Positions 7,988 through 16,160 of a DNA stretch of 64,000 nucleotides are shown in pieces (positions within the stretch are counted from its first letter, which is position 1; every line of letters starts with the position of its first letter). The notes beneath the pieces were generated by a model, which was not told the origin of the DNA, did no database searches, and saw nothing but the letters and a program-made list of their open reading frames with translations. Source of the DNA: Gordonia jacobaea (lineage in GTDB: Bacteria; Actinomycetota; Actinomycetes; Mycobacteriales; Mycobacteriaceae); assembly GCF_001186365.1 (NCBI RefSeq), contig NZ_LDTZ01000025.1:41521-105520 (forward strand), read 5' to 3'. Position numbers and translations under genes: made by a program.

Positions 7988-9775
7988 ATGCAGCAGTACG
8001 CCACTCCGTCGGATCTGACCGTCGAAGACAAGGCCACGCTGGTCGACACTCTGCTCCGTTATCGCGACGAACGCCCGACACTCCCACTCTTCCGGCGACA
8101 GTCGTCCGGCCAGTGGATCACGGTGACCGCGAAGCAATTCGCCGACGAGGTCGACGCCGTCGCGAAAGGTCTCATCGCGTCCGGGATCGCACCGGGCGAC
8201 CGCGTCGCGATCTGTTCGTCCACTCGGTACGAGTGGTCGCTCCTGGACTACGCCATCTGGCGTGCGGGCGGGACAACGGTCGCGATCTACGAGACCTCTG
8301 CACCCGATCAGGTCCAGTACCTCCTCGAGGACTCCGGAACCGTCGCGCTTGTCGTCGAGGACGCCAACCACCGCGACAAGTTCCGCGAGGTGACCGACGG
8401 ACTGCCCGCGCTTCGCGAAACCCTCGTCATCGACGACGGCGCGGTGAACGAGCTCACCAACCGCGGCAAAGATGTGCCCGACGCCGAACTCGATGCGCGA
8501 CACGCCAATACGGTGTCGTCCGACGCAGCGACGCTGATCTACACCTCGGGCACCACCGGGCGCCCGAAGGGTGTGGTCCTCACCCACGCGAACTTCCTCG
8601 CCGAGTGCGCCGCAACCCGCTCGGCCGTCGGATCGGGTCTCGAAGAGGGCAATTCGACGCTGCTCTTCCTCCCACTGGCACACGTCTTCGCTCGCGTCAT
8701 CGCCGTCGCGAGCCTGGAGAGTGGCGTCATCGTGGGGCACACGAGCGATATCCCGCACCTCGTCGAACATCTCGCCACCTTCAAGCCGAACTACGTGCTG
8801 TCGGTCCCGCGCGTGTTCGAGAAGGTCTACAACTCGGCCAAGCAGAAGGCATACGACGGCGGCAAGGGATCGATCTTCGACAAGGCCGCCGACACCGCCA
8901 TCGAGTACAGCGAGGCGCTGGAAAAGGGCGGGCCCGGCATCGCGCTGAAGCTCAAGCACGCGGTGTTCGACGCTCTGGTCTACAAGAAGCTGCGTGCCGC
9001 ACTGGGCGGCAACTGCGACGGCGCGATCTCCGGCGGAGCCCCTCTCGGGGCGCGCCTCGGGCACTTCTTCCGTGGCGCAGGCGTGCCGGTCTACGAGGGC
9101 TATGGGCTGTCGGAAACCACAGCGGCGATCACCGCGAACAGCGAAGAACACCAGCGCGTGGGTTCTGTCGGACGGCCGATCCCCGGGGTGACCATCGCGA
9201 TTGCCGACGAGGATGGCGAAGTTCTCGTCAAGGGTCCGGTGGTCTTCACCGAGTACTGGCACAACCCCGACGCGACCGCTGATGCGATTCGCGACGGATG
9301 GTTCCACACGGGCGACGTCGGACACCTCGAGGATGGCTTCCTCTTCATCACCGGCCGCAAGAAGGAACTGATCGTCACCGCGGGCGGCAAGAACGTCTCC
9401 CCCGCCCAGCTCGAGGACTCGATCCGCGCGCATCCGATGATCAGTCAGTGCCTCGTCGTCGGCGACAACAAGCCGTTCATCGCCGCATTGATCACGATCG
9501 ATGTCGAGGCCGTTCCCGGTTGGCTCGAGCGCAACCGGCTCGCTGCCGATACCCCGTTGACCGAGCTCGCCTCCAACGACAAGTTGCGGGCGGAGATCGC
9601 CGAGGCCGTCGACGCCGCGAATGCGAAGGTCTCCAAGGCTGAGGCGATCAAGAAGTTCAGCATCCTCGACACCGATTTCACGATCGATTCGGGCGAGCTC
9701 ACGCCGACGATGAAGCTCAAGCGCAACATCATCCACTCCGCCCACCAGAAGGCGATCGCCGACCTCTACACGTGA
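7988..9775 (+). CDS. fadD15: Long-chain fatty acid-CoA ligase, FadD15 type
   Basis: This 595-residue enzyme activates long-chain fatty acids to acyl-CoA through an acyl-adenylate. The AMP-binding signature YTSGTTGRPKG, GYGLSET, the WFHTGDVG adenosine-ribose site, the GRKKEL hinge and a C-terminal lysine region are all present. It aligns along its whole length with M. tuberculosis FadD15. I chose the ATG at 7988 because AGGGGG lies 8 bases upstream and the resulting N-terminus MQQYATPSDLTVEDK matches FadD15. Earlier in-frame ATGs at 7931-7955 lack a good ribosome site. A strong hairpin follows the stop. Confidence 0.93.
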   Translation: MQQYATPSDLTVEDKATLVDTLLRYRDERPTLPLFRRQSSGQWITVTAKQFADEVDAVAKGLIASGIAPGDRVAICSSTRYEWSLLDYAIWRAGGTTVAIYETSAPDQVQYLLEDSGTVALVVEDANHRDKFREVTDGLPALRETLVIDDGAVNELTNRGKDVPDAELDARHANTVSSDAATLIYTSGTTGRPKGVVLTHANFLAECAATRSAVGSGLEEGNSTLLFLPLAHVFARVIAVASLESGVIVGHTSDIPHLVEHLATFKPNYVLSVPRVFEKVYNSAKQKAYDGGKGSIFDKAADTAIEYSEALEKGGPGIALKLKHAVFDALVYKKLRAALGGNCDGAISGGAPLGARLGHFFRGAGVPVYEGYGLSETTAAITANSEEHQRVGSVGRPIPGVTIAIADEDGEVLVKGPVVFTEYWHNPDATADAIRDGWFHTGDVGHLEDGFLFITGRKKELIVTAGGKNVSPAQLEDSIRAHPMISQCLVVGDNKPFIAALITIDVEAVPGWLERNRLAADTPLTELASNDKLRAEIAEAVDAANAKVSKAEAIKKFSILDTDFTIDSGELTPTMKLKRNIIHSAHQKAIADLYT

Positions 9776-9796
9776 TCGTTCGCTAGCAAAGTTCTC

Positions 9797-9838
9797 ACCG
9801 CACCCCGCGTGGCCCTGCACGGCTACGCGGGGTGCGGT
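9797..9838 (+). terminator. Hairpin terminator after fadD15
   Basis: A perfect 14-base stem (ACCGCACCCCGCGT with its complement at 9825-9838) encloses a 14-base loop, 21 bases after the fadD15 stop. The downstream U-tract is short (TCTTCT). Confidence 0.75.
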
Positions 9839-9857
9839 CTTCTACGCTCGAGTAACC

Positions 9858-11018
9858 ATGACTCGTGATCTCGCCATCGACGCCACACGCGGCGTCGCCA
9901 TCTGGTCGATGATCACGGCGCACTTCGCGCTGGGCATGCGCATCGCCGAACCCACGCACTCGTTTCCCTATGTCGACGGAATGTCTGCGTTCGTCCTGCT
10001 ATCGGGATTCGTCCTCGGACTGGTGTATCAGCGCTGGATAGAACGCCACGGCCTGTGGTTCGGCTACCAGCGGCTCACCAAACGGATCGTCGTCCTCTAT
10101 CTGTGTCAGTTGACGATTGCGCTCGTCGCCGTAGCCGCGGCAATGGCCGGGCATCGCTGGCTCACTCTCCTGCTCCCGATCGACGGGTGGGGCGAAGGTC
10201 TACGACTCGCGCTGAGCATGAATTACCTGCCCAGCGGGGGCAACATCTTGTTGCTGTACATGGTGTTGATGGCGTCGGCGTACGTCGTGTTCCCCCTGTT
10301 GATGCGCGGATGGTGGGTCGCGGTGCTGAGCGGATCGATTGCGCTGTACGTGCTCTCGCAGATCCACTCCCCGCACTGGTTCTTCCTGACCCAGTCGATG
10401 GCGTCTCCGCGGACGGAGAACTGGGCGGCGTGGCAGATCATGTTCGTGCCTGCACTGGTGATCGGCTGGAACTGGCGACGTTGGCAGGGCGCCCGTTTCA
10501 TCGACAGATACCTACCCGCGTTTGTTCTCGTGGCCGTCGGCGTGTGGTTGGTCTTCCACTACGTGATCGACGCCGGGCCGTTGGCCGATCTCGAACCCCT
10601 CGTCGCCGACAAGGTCAGCTTTGCGCCGGCACGGGCGTTGGGCGCCTGGGTCGTCGTACCCGCGGTGTACGGGGTGTTCCGCGCGCTGCTGCGCGTGTGG
10701 CACCACGACTGGTTGCGACCCCTCGTGATGACCGGGGCACGCAGCCTCGATTCGTATGTCATCCAGGCAATCGCGCTCATCATCGTTCCGATCCACATCG
10801 CTCACCGGCCCTGGGACGAGACCACGTCGATTGCCGTCACGCTGCTCGTCTTCGGCGCGTGCTGGGCGTGGGCGGAGCTTCGACGCGCCGCCGAGATCGA
10901 CAAACTCCATCGCCTCCCCGCGATCGCCTACGACGCGACGCGCAGCCGCGCCACCCCGGGCGACGGGACTATTGAAGCCCCGGAACGCGAGCCCGTCGCC
11001 GGCGGTGTACCCGGTTGA
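9858..11018 (+). CDS. OpgC-like integral membrane acyltransferase
   Basis: This 386-residue polytopic membrane protein has around ten hydrophobic segments. The N-terminus (LAIDATRGVAIWSMITAHF) and the stretch SAFVLLSGFVLGLVYQRW match the OpgC family. OpgC succinylates periplasmic glucans in Proteobacteria and is related to acyltransferase-3 proteins. In mycolic-acid bacteria such proteins may acylate envelope glycans or lipids, but the substrate here is unknown. The last 35 residues are hydrophilic and probably cytoplasmic. It converges on the PAP2 phosphatase gene through a long hairpin. Confidence 0.8.
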   Translation: MTRDLAIDATRGVAIWSMITAHFALGMRIAEPTHSFPYVDGMSAFVLLSGFVLGLVYQRWIERHGLWFGYQRLTKRIVVLYLCQLTIALVAVAAAMAGHRWLTLLLPIDGWGEGLRLALSMNYLPSGGNILLLYMVLMASAYVVFPLLMRGWWVAVLSGSIALYVLSQIHSPHWFFLTQSMASPRTENWAAWQIMFVPALVIGWNWRRWQGARFIDRYLPAFVLVAVGVWLVFHYVIDAGPLADLEPLVADKVSFAPARALGAWVVVPAVYGVFRALLRVWHHDWLRPLVMTGARSLDSYVIQAIALIIVPIHIAHRPWDETTSIAVTLLVFGACWAWAELRRAAEIDKLHRLPAIAYDATRSRATPGDGTIEAPEREPVAGGVPG

Positions 11019-11051
11019 GTTCCCGAAGCCGTTGACTGTCGGGGCAGCGCC

Positions 11052-11129
11052 GCGCAGAAAGTGACGTCCCTGGGGTCACTCGCACGTACCGGTACATGCG
11101 AGTGACCCCAGGGATGTGGTTTTCTGCGC
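11052..11129. terminator. Very long nested hairpin between convergent genes
   Basis: Inner arms at 11067-11084 and 11097-11114 pair perfectly over 18 bases. Outer arms GCGCAGAAA (11052-11060) and TTTCTGCGC (11121-11129) pair over 9 more, with a small internal loop. The apical loop contains the 10-base palindrome GTACCGGTAC. The A-run and T-run at the outer arms allow it to serve as a bidirectional terminator for the OpgC-like and PAP2 genes. Confidence 0.75.
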
Positions 11130-11163
11130 TGCGATCAGACCGGTTCGAGTCGTGCAGCCCGCC

Positions 11164-12312
11164 TCAGCGAGCCGCCCATGCACGCGCGATGTCGAGTCGT
11201 TGCCAACCGCCGTGCGCTCCGGTCTTGTCGAGCGGATACCCGCCGGGCAACGCCGTGCGCGCCAACAAGTCCCGCAGTTGCTGCGTCGACCATCCCGGGT
11301 GAGCAGCCCGGATCAGGTTCTCTGCACCGGCCGGAACCTGAAGCGGCGCAGCGGGTCCGGTCGGCAGGAACGAGAAGGTCGAGCGCTGCCGGTAGCTGGT
11401 CAGCGCGGCGTCGGTCGACACGTAGGGCTGCTGGCAGCCGACGATGCGGCTGATCGGTGCACCGACTCGCGCGGCGAGTACCGACCGCAGTTCGGTGCGC
11501 GCCTGCGCCAGCAGCCTTCCGAAACTCGGGTCGGCGATGACCTCGGCGGTGATGTTCTCGGCAAGCATGCGTCCGCCGATGACGTCGAGTGGGTAGTGCA
11601 CCCCGAGCACGACGCGGTGATAGCCGTACTCGGCGCCGCGGGCGAGGACCTGCGGCCCGACCTCGGGCAGCATCGTCGCGATCAGAAACGCCTGCGTGTA
11701 GCCCCAGGTGGTATGTCCCGACGGGTACGACCCGCTGCCGCGCACCGATTCGTAGAGGTCTGGGCGACCATCGCTGTAGTGGCGGATGAGAGTGGGCGCG
11801 ACCTCGAACGGCCGCTTGTAGTCGAAGTACTTCTTCTCCTTCGACGTGCCGACGCGCTCGCCGACCAAGGCCTTCTCGCCGAGTAGCAACTCACTCGTCT
11901 TCGGAAGCTGTCCCGCCTTGAGCGCGTCGAAGAACGCGGGCGAGAGCTTCGAGCCGAGAGCGTTGAAGATCGCGGGTCCCTCGATCGCGTAGTTGTCGTC
12001 GACCGCATACGCCGAAGCCTTGGGACTCGCGGAGTTGTTCACCGCGATGGCCTCGAGAAGATTCTGCTGCTTGATCACCGGGGACAGCGACGAGAACGCG
12101 TCAAGGGTCGCGATGTGATCCGCGGGCTTCGCAGTCGCGAACGGCGCCGACTTCTCGCCCGCGGTGAAGCCACTCGACGCCGAGACGGCAGTCGGGGCGA
12201 AGGCACATGCTGTGGGAGCCGCTGTGGCGGTCGTGGGTACCAGCAGGCCGACGGCAGCAATGACGGGAACGACTGCGGCCGTGAGTAATCTGCGACTTCC
12301 GAACCGACGCAT
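11164..12312 (-). CDS. Exported PAP2-family acid phosphatase
   Basis: This 382-residue phosphatase of the PAP2/class A acid phosphatase superfamily hydrolyses phosphomonoesters or lipid phosphates outside the membrane. The three signature blocks are KYFDYKRPF, YPSGHTTWGY and RVVLGVHYPLDVIGG. I start at the ATG at 12312 because GGAGG lies 8 bases upstream, rather than at an in-frame ATG 20 codons earlier. The mature start gives a clear signal peptide (RRLLTAAVVPVIAAVGLLVP, then an Ala-rich cleavage region). A C-terminal stretch of about 80 residues follows the phosphatase core and may be a separate small domain. The physiological substrate is unknown. Confidence 0.9.
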   Translation of the reverse strand: MRRFGSRRLLTAAVVPVIAAVGLLVPTTATAAPTACAFAPTAVSASSGFTAGEKSAPFATAKPADHIATLDAFSSLSPVIKQQNLLEAIAVNNSASPKASAYAVDDNYAIEGPAIFNALGSKLSPAFFDALKAGQLPKTSELLLGEKALVGERVGTSKEKKYFDYKRPFEVAPTLIRHYSDGRPDLYESVRGSGSYPSGHTTWGYTQAFLIATMLPEVGPQVLARGAEYGYHRVVLGVHYPLDVIGGRMLAENITAEVIADPSFGRLLAQARTELRSVLAARVGAPISRIVGCQQPYVSTDAALTSYRQRSTFSFLPTGPAAPLQVPAGAENLIRAAHPGWSTQQLRDLLARTALPGGYPLDKTGAHGGWQRLDIARAWAAR

Positions 12313-12496
12313 AGGTGTTTCCTCCCCGAGGCAGTTTCGCCCCATGGACGTCGGGGCCGGTCGCGAACTCACTCAGATGACCAGCTCATGTCAACGCCAC
12401 GGCGACGATGCGGTGAACGTCTGGTGTCCAGACCGGTCCCATCAGATCGGGGTCGGACAATCCGGTCGGGCTGGGAAGCGCTGTGGGGGTGCTTGC

Positions 12497-14023
12497 TCAG
12501 CGAACCTCGTAGAGGATGCCCCGACCGATTGCCTCGCGCACCACGGGCAGTGCTGCTTGTGCGAGCGCGTCGGCGTCGACGTCGTGGAAGTCGGCGAGAA
12601 GTTCGATCAGAGCGCCGAGTGGCACCTGGCCTCGGCAACCCGCCAGCAGTGCCCGTGAGACGTCCTCGACGCCGAGCACGGCGCCGGGCCCGCCGGGACG
12701 GCGTACGGATGCACCGATCTCCTGCCACCCCTCGTCGCTCGGAAGTGACTGCGCGTCGAGAAATACGGGAGCAGTCTTCAGCCGAGCGGCCAGCAGGGCG
12801 TCGTCGGAGGTTGCCCGCAGATAGTCACGACGGTCCAAGAACGCCTTCGCTTCAGGGCCGGTCACTTCCTCACCAGCGCCGGTGATCTCCTCGATCACGA
12901 CGTCGGGCGGGCCGTCGGGTCCGCCGCGACGATCCCGAAGTGTGATGACTCCCATGCCGATTCCCGCAATGCGCCCGCGCTCGAACCAGTCGAGCCAGGC
13001 TGATCCCCGCGCGGCGATCTGCTCGGGTTCTTCGCCTGCGTCGGACAACCACAGCGAGATGTAGTCGACGGGATCGGCCAGTTCGCGCTGCACGACCCAC
13101 CCGTCGAGGCCCGTCTCCGCGATCCACGAACCCACTCGATCGCGCCAGTCGGCGTCCTCGTAGACGATCCAGTTGGCGAGCAGCTGCGCCGTGCCTCCGG
13201 GATTCAGGTGCGCGGGCAACTCGCGGATCAGGCGCGCACACAGAGCGTCGCCCTCCATCCCGGAGTCGCGATACTCGTAGTCCTGCGACCCTGCTCCGAC
13301 GACGAACGGCGGATTGGAGACGATCAGGTCGAAGCGCTCGTCGCCGACGGGCTCGAACAAGCTGCCCTCGCGCAGATCCCAGGACATTCCGTTGAGGCGC
13401 GCGGTCGCGGCTGCCAGAGCAAGCGCTCGGGGGTTGGTGTCGGTCGCAACGATCCGGTCGACGTGCGTTCCGAGGTGCAGCGCCTGAATTCCGCACCCGG
13501 TACCGAGGTCCAATGCCGACTCGACCGGATCACGAATGATCGCCCGTGCCAACGAGATCGACGCCCCTCCGATACCAAGTACGTGATCGTGCCCGACAGG
13601 ACCCGAGCGCATCGCGGCGTCTTGGTCGGAGACGACGAGGTAATCGCGGACGTCGTCGGCGTGCGGTCGGATGTCGAGGACAGCCCGCACCCGCTCGTCA
13701 TCGACGAACTCGACGACGCCGTTCGCTGCGAGCGCATCCAGCGGCGTCGACGCAAACGCCTGCTCAGCGGCCTCACGCGGCTCGTCAGAGCCGAGGAGGA
13801 AGAGTCGGATCAGCGTCGCGAGAGGTCGGTGTTCGGTGGGCGCTGACGAGGTAGCTCGCAGCGCAGGCCACCACACTCCCCCGCCGAGAGCTGCGTTGGC
13901 CTCGTCACCGAGAAGCGCGGCAACTCCGTCGGAGTTGTACTGCGCCGCACGCAGATCCGCTCCGATCGAGTCGACGACCGACGCGTCGTGGAGAGGAAGG
14001 CGCCCAGGCGTGGGGTCAGACAT
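12497..14023 (-). CDS. SAM-dependent methyltransferase with N- and C-terminal accessory domains
   Basis: This 508-residue protein has a class I methyltransferase core in its middle. It shows the SAM-binding stretch ALDLGTGCGIQALHLG and the NPPF motif (IVSNPPFVVGAG) used by enzymes that methylate amide or exocyclic amino nitrogens (PrmC/HemK, N6-adenine MTases). About 150 residues precede the core and 200 follow it, an arrangement found in Actinobacteria. The target could be protein glutamine, RNA or DNA; the sequence does not decide. It lies 184 bases upstream of the PAP2 gene on the same strand, in a gap where I see no strong terminator. Confidence 0.85.
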   Translation of the reverse strand: MSDPTPGRLPLHDASVVDSIGADLRAAQYNSDGVAALLGDEANAALGGGVWWPALRATSSAPTEHRPLATLIRLFLLGSDEPREAAEQAFASTPLDALAANGVVEFVDDERVRAVLDIRPHADDVRDYLVVSDQDAAMRSGPVGHDHVLGIGGASISLARAIIRDPVESALDLGTGCGIQALHLGTHVDRIVATDTNPRALALAAATARLNGMSWDLREGSLFEPVGDERFDLIVSNPPFVVGAGSQDYEYRDSGMEGDALCARLIRELPAHLNPGGTAQLLANWIVYEDADWRDRVGSWIAETGLDGWVVQRELADPVDYISLWLSDAGEEPEQIAARGSAWLDWFERGRIAGIGMGVITLRDRRGGPDGPPDVVIEEITGAGEEVTGPEAKAFLDRRDYLRATSDDALLAARLKTAPVFLDAQSLPSDEGWQEIGASVRRPGGPGAVLGVEDVSRALLAGCRGQVPLGALIELLADFHDVDADALAQAALPVVREAIGRGILYEVR

Positions 14024-14192
14024 GCGTCACCGACCTTTCAATGCTTCGTGGGGCAATGTCCAGCAGACCACACGACCCGCACCGTGGCAGACGACACTCA
14101 CATCAATTCGCCGAGAAGTCTGTACGCAGTCCGTAAAGTGCCCTAGCCTTCCGAGTGTCAGCCGAGACCTGATAGTGACCTTAGAGATTCAT

Positions 14193-14211
14193 TAAGGTTA
14201 TGCTAACCTCA
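14193..14211. promoter_or_regulatory. IdeR/DtxR iron box
   Basis: TAAGGTTATGCTAACCTCA matches the 19-base IdeR/DtxR consensus TTAGGTTAGGCTAACCTAA at 16 positions and keeps the AGGTTA/TAACCT half-sites except at the centre. It lies 89 bases before the start of the exported protein at 14301 and 170 bases before the divergent methyltransferase. Iron-dependent repression of the rightward gene is the likely function. Confidence 0.7.
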
Positions 14212-14300
14212 CGAACTGAGCCGATGTGCTGGTGCCATCGGCGGGATGAGTGAGCAGGCGGCGGACACCATTTCGGTGACACATGAGAAGAGAGTGCTTC

Positions 14301-16070
14301 ATGGTGCGTGGCGGGGGTCGGGACCACCCAGCGGCAGTAGGACGATCGAGAACCGGGACGAAATGGCTCGTCCGCGTCACCGCAGTCACGACGTTGTGTT
14401 CGGTGTTTGCCGCCGGCGCTACCGGTAATGGCACAGCCGCCGTGGTGGCCACGCAGGCCGCGCATCAGCAGCAGGCCGCAACGCAAGCGGCACAGATCAA
14501 GACGAAGCCGACAACGCGTCCCGCCGAGACCTACGACGAGCGACTCGACCGGATCGGCAAGTCGAAGCGATCACTGCTGGCAACGCCCAAGGAGAACCTG
14601 GGCAAGGAAACCAGTTGTGTCAGTGCTGAATTCACCTCCCTTGCAGTGGTCTACGACTCGCTCTTCGAGTCGATCCTCCCGTCACTTCCGCCTCAGCTGA
14701 AGCAGAACGCCTACGCCGCACGTGCACAGGCACATCGCGACATGGACCAGATGAACGTCTCGACGCTGGCGATCTCCGACAACCCGCTGGCCCTCGGCGC
14801 CGATTCCGACGACCCGGCCACCAAGTACCGCACCCCGATCTCCCAGTGGATCGTGGTGCAGCTCTTGAAGGTTCGCGACGGCAAGCAGAACGATGCGATC
14901 CCGGTCAGCCGCATCACGTTGATGCAGGCCGTGGAGACGGCATGGCTGTATTTGTTCACGACCGTCGTGGCACCTGCGCGGGTGCTGTCGCAGATCGCGC
15001 CGATCCAGGGCAGTCCGTTTGAGGGAACCCAGCTGTCGGCACTCTCGGACTTCATCACCTGGAGGAGCATCCTGCAGATCGGCGTCTCCGCCAGCGCGCT
15101 CGGTGCCCAGTACACCTACCAGGCGATCGCCAGCTCGATGATCAACCAATGCGTCGCGCGGGTCACCAAGGAGCAGAAGGACGACGCCGGTCGGCCCAGC
15201 GAGACCGTGCGCTACAACATCCCGATCCCGGCCATCGTGCAGGACATCGCCGATCAACTCGCACTCGCCGACAACAAGACCTGCGCTCCGGTCGGTTCAC
15301 TTCCGCTGTCGCGCATCGTGACTCGCACCTCCGACTACGCGCAGACGATGGTCACCACCGAGGCGCAGAAGCGCAACATTCGTAACGAGACCAAGCGCAT
15401 TCTTACGACGATGCGCTCGACCCCGATTCCGCACAACCTGATCCCCGCCGATCCCGCGGACTTCAACACGGCGGAATCGATCGCGTCCTACATCGGCACG
15501 ATCATTCCTTACGTCGGCGGCGCACCCCTCGACATCGCGTTGGGCCTCGGACACAACATCGGCCAAGGCGACAACCTCGCGGCGACGGTACCGCTCGCAG
15601 ACCTCACCGTGACCAAGGGAATGACCGCCGCGTATTACTCGCTCTACCTGTCGCTGTACTTGTTCAGCACGGCAGGCGGACTGGTGGAATCTGCGGGCCT
15701 TGGGGCTGCAGGTATCACGGGTCTTCCGATCACCCCGGTCCGCCTGCTCAACGCGGCCGGTTCGGCAGCCATCACGTACGGACTCGTCAACTACCACAAC
15801 GTGATCCGGTCGATGTGCTTGCGCGAGGACGACACCACGGGAGCCGGTCTCGGAGCCGAGCAGAACAAGAAGTTGCGCGACGCCAAGGACGGCGTGCGCA
15901 CCGAGAAGGCGGCCGACGAGAAGGCGCTCGCGCCCGCCGCACCGACCACGTCAGCGCGCGTGCCCGCCGGTGAGGATCGACGCCGCACCGCGACACCGTC
16001 GACCACATCGAAGAAGCCCGCCATCACACCGGTGCCCGGCCTGCCCTTCACGATTCCGGCTGCTGGCTGA
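14301..16070 (+). CDS. Exported protein of unknown function, probably iron-regulated
   Basis: I do not recognise this 589-residue protein. A hydrophobic segment near the N-terminus (TKWLVRVTAVTTLCSVFAAG) looks like a signal peptide, followed by an Ala/Gln-rich linker. The middle is mostly helical in appearance and has isolated cysteines (ETSCVSAEF, NQCVAR, KTCAPVG, SMCLRED) that could form disulfides outside the cell. A hydrophobic, glycine-rich region lies at about residues 435-520. The tail is rich in Ala, Lys, Pro and Thr. I prefer the ATG at 14301 (GAGAAGAGAG 6 bases upstream) over the one at 14283, which lacks a ribosome site. An IdeR-type box sits upstream, suggesting a role in low-iron conditions. 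Confidence 0.7.
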   Translation: MVRGGGRDHPAAVGRSRTGTKWLVRVTAVTTLCSVFAAGATGNGTAAVVATQAAHQQQAATQAAQIKTKPTTRPAETYDERLDRIGKSKRSLLATPKENLGKETSCVSAEFTSLAVVYDSLFESILPSLPPQLKQNAYAARAQAHRDMDQMNVSTLAISDNPLALGADSDDPATKYRTPISQWIVVQLLKVRDGKQNDAIPVSRITLMQAVETAWLYLFTTVVAPARVLSQIAPIQGSPFEGTQLSALSDFITWRSILQIGVSASALGAQYTYQAIASSMINQCVARVTKEQKDDAGRPSETVRYNIPIPAIVQDIADQLALADNKTCAPVGSLPLSRIVTRTSDYAQTMVTTEAQKRNIRNETKRILTTMRSTPIPHNLIPADPADFNTAESIASYIGTIIPYVGGAPLDIALGLGHNIGQGDNLAATVPLADLTVTKGMTAAYYSLYLSLYLFSTAGGLVESAGLGAAGITGLPITPVRLLNAAGSAAITYGLVNYHNVIRSMCLREDDTTGAGLGAEQNKKLRDAKDGVRTEKAADEKALAPAAPTTSARVPAGEDRRRTATPSTTSKKPAITPVPGLPFTIPAAG

Positions 16071-16089
16071 TAGCCGAACGCAATTCGCG

Positions 16090-16132
16090 GCGGTTGCTGT
16101 CGGTCTCGGGTTTGGTGACTCACAGCAACCGC
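16090..16132 (+). terminator. Hairpin after the exported protein gene
   Basis: GCGGTTGCTGT and its complement ACAGCAACCGC form an 11-base stem with a 21-base loop, between the stop at 16070 and the GH92 start. Confidence 0.55.
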
Positions 16133-16160
16133 AGGTGGTAGTGCACGTAGGGTAACGCTT

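Noticed and set aside
7832..9820. Long open frame on the minus strand opposite fadD15
   Set aside because: The AMP-binding enzyme on the plus strand is unmistakable. The antisense frame has no family features.
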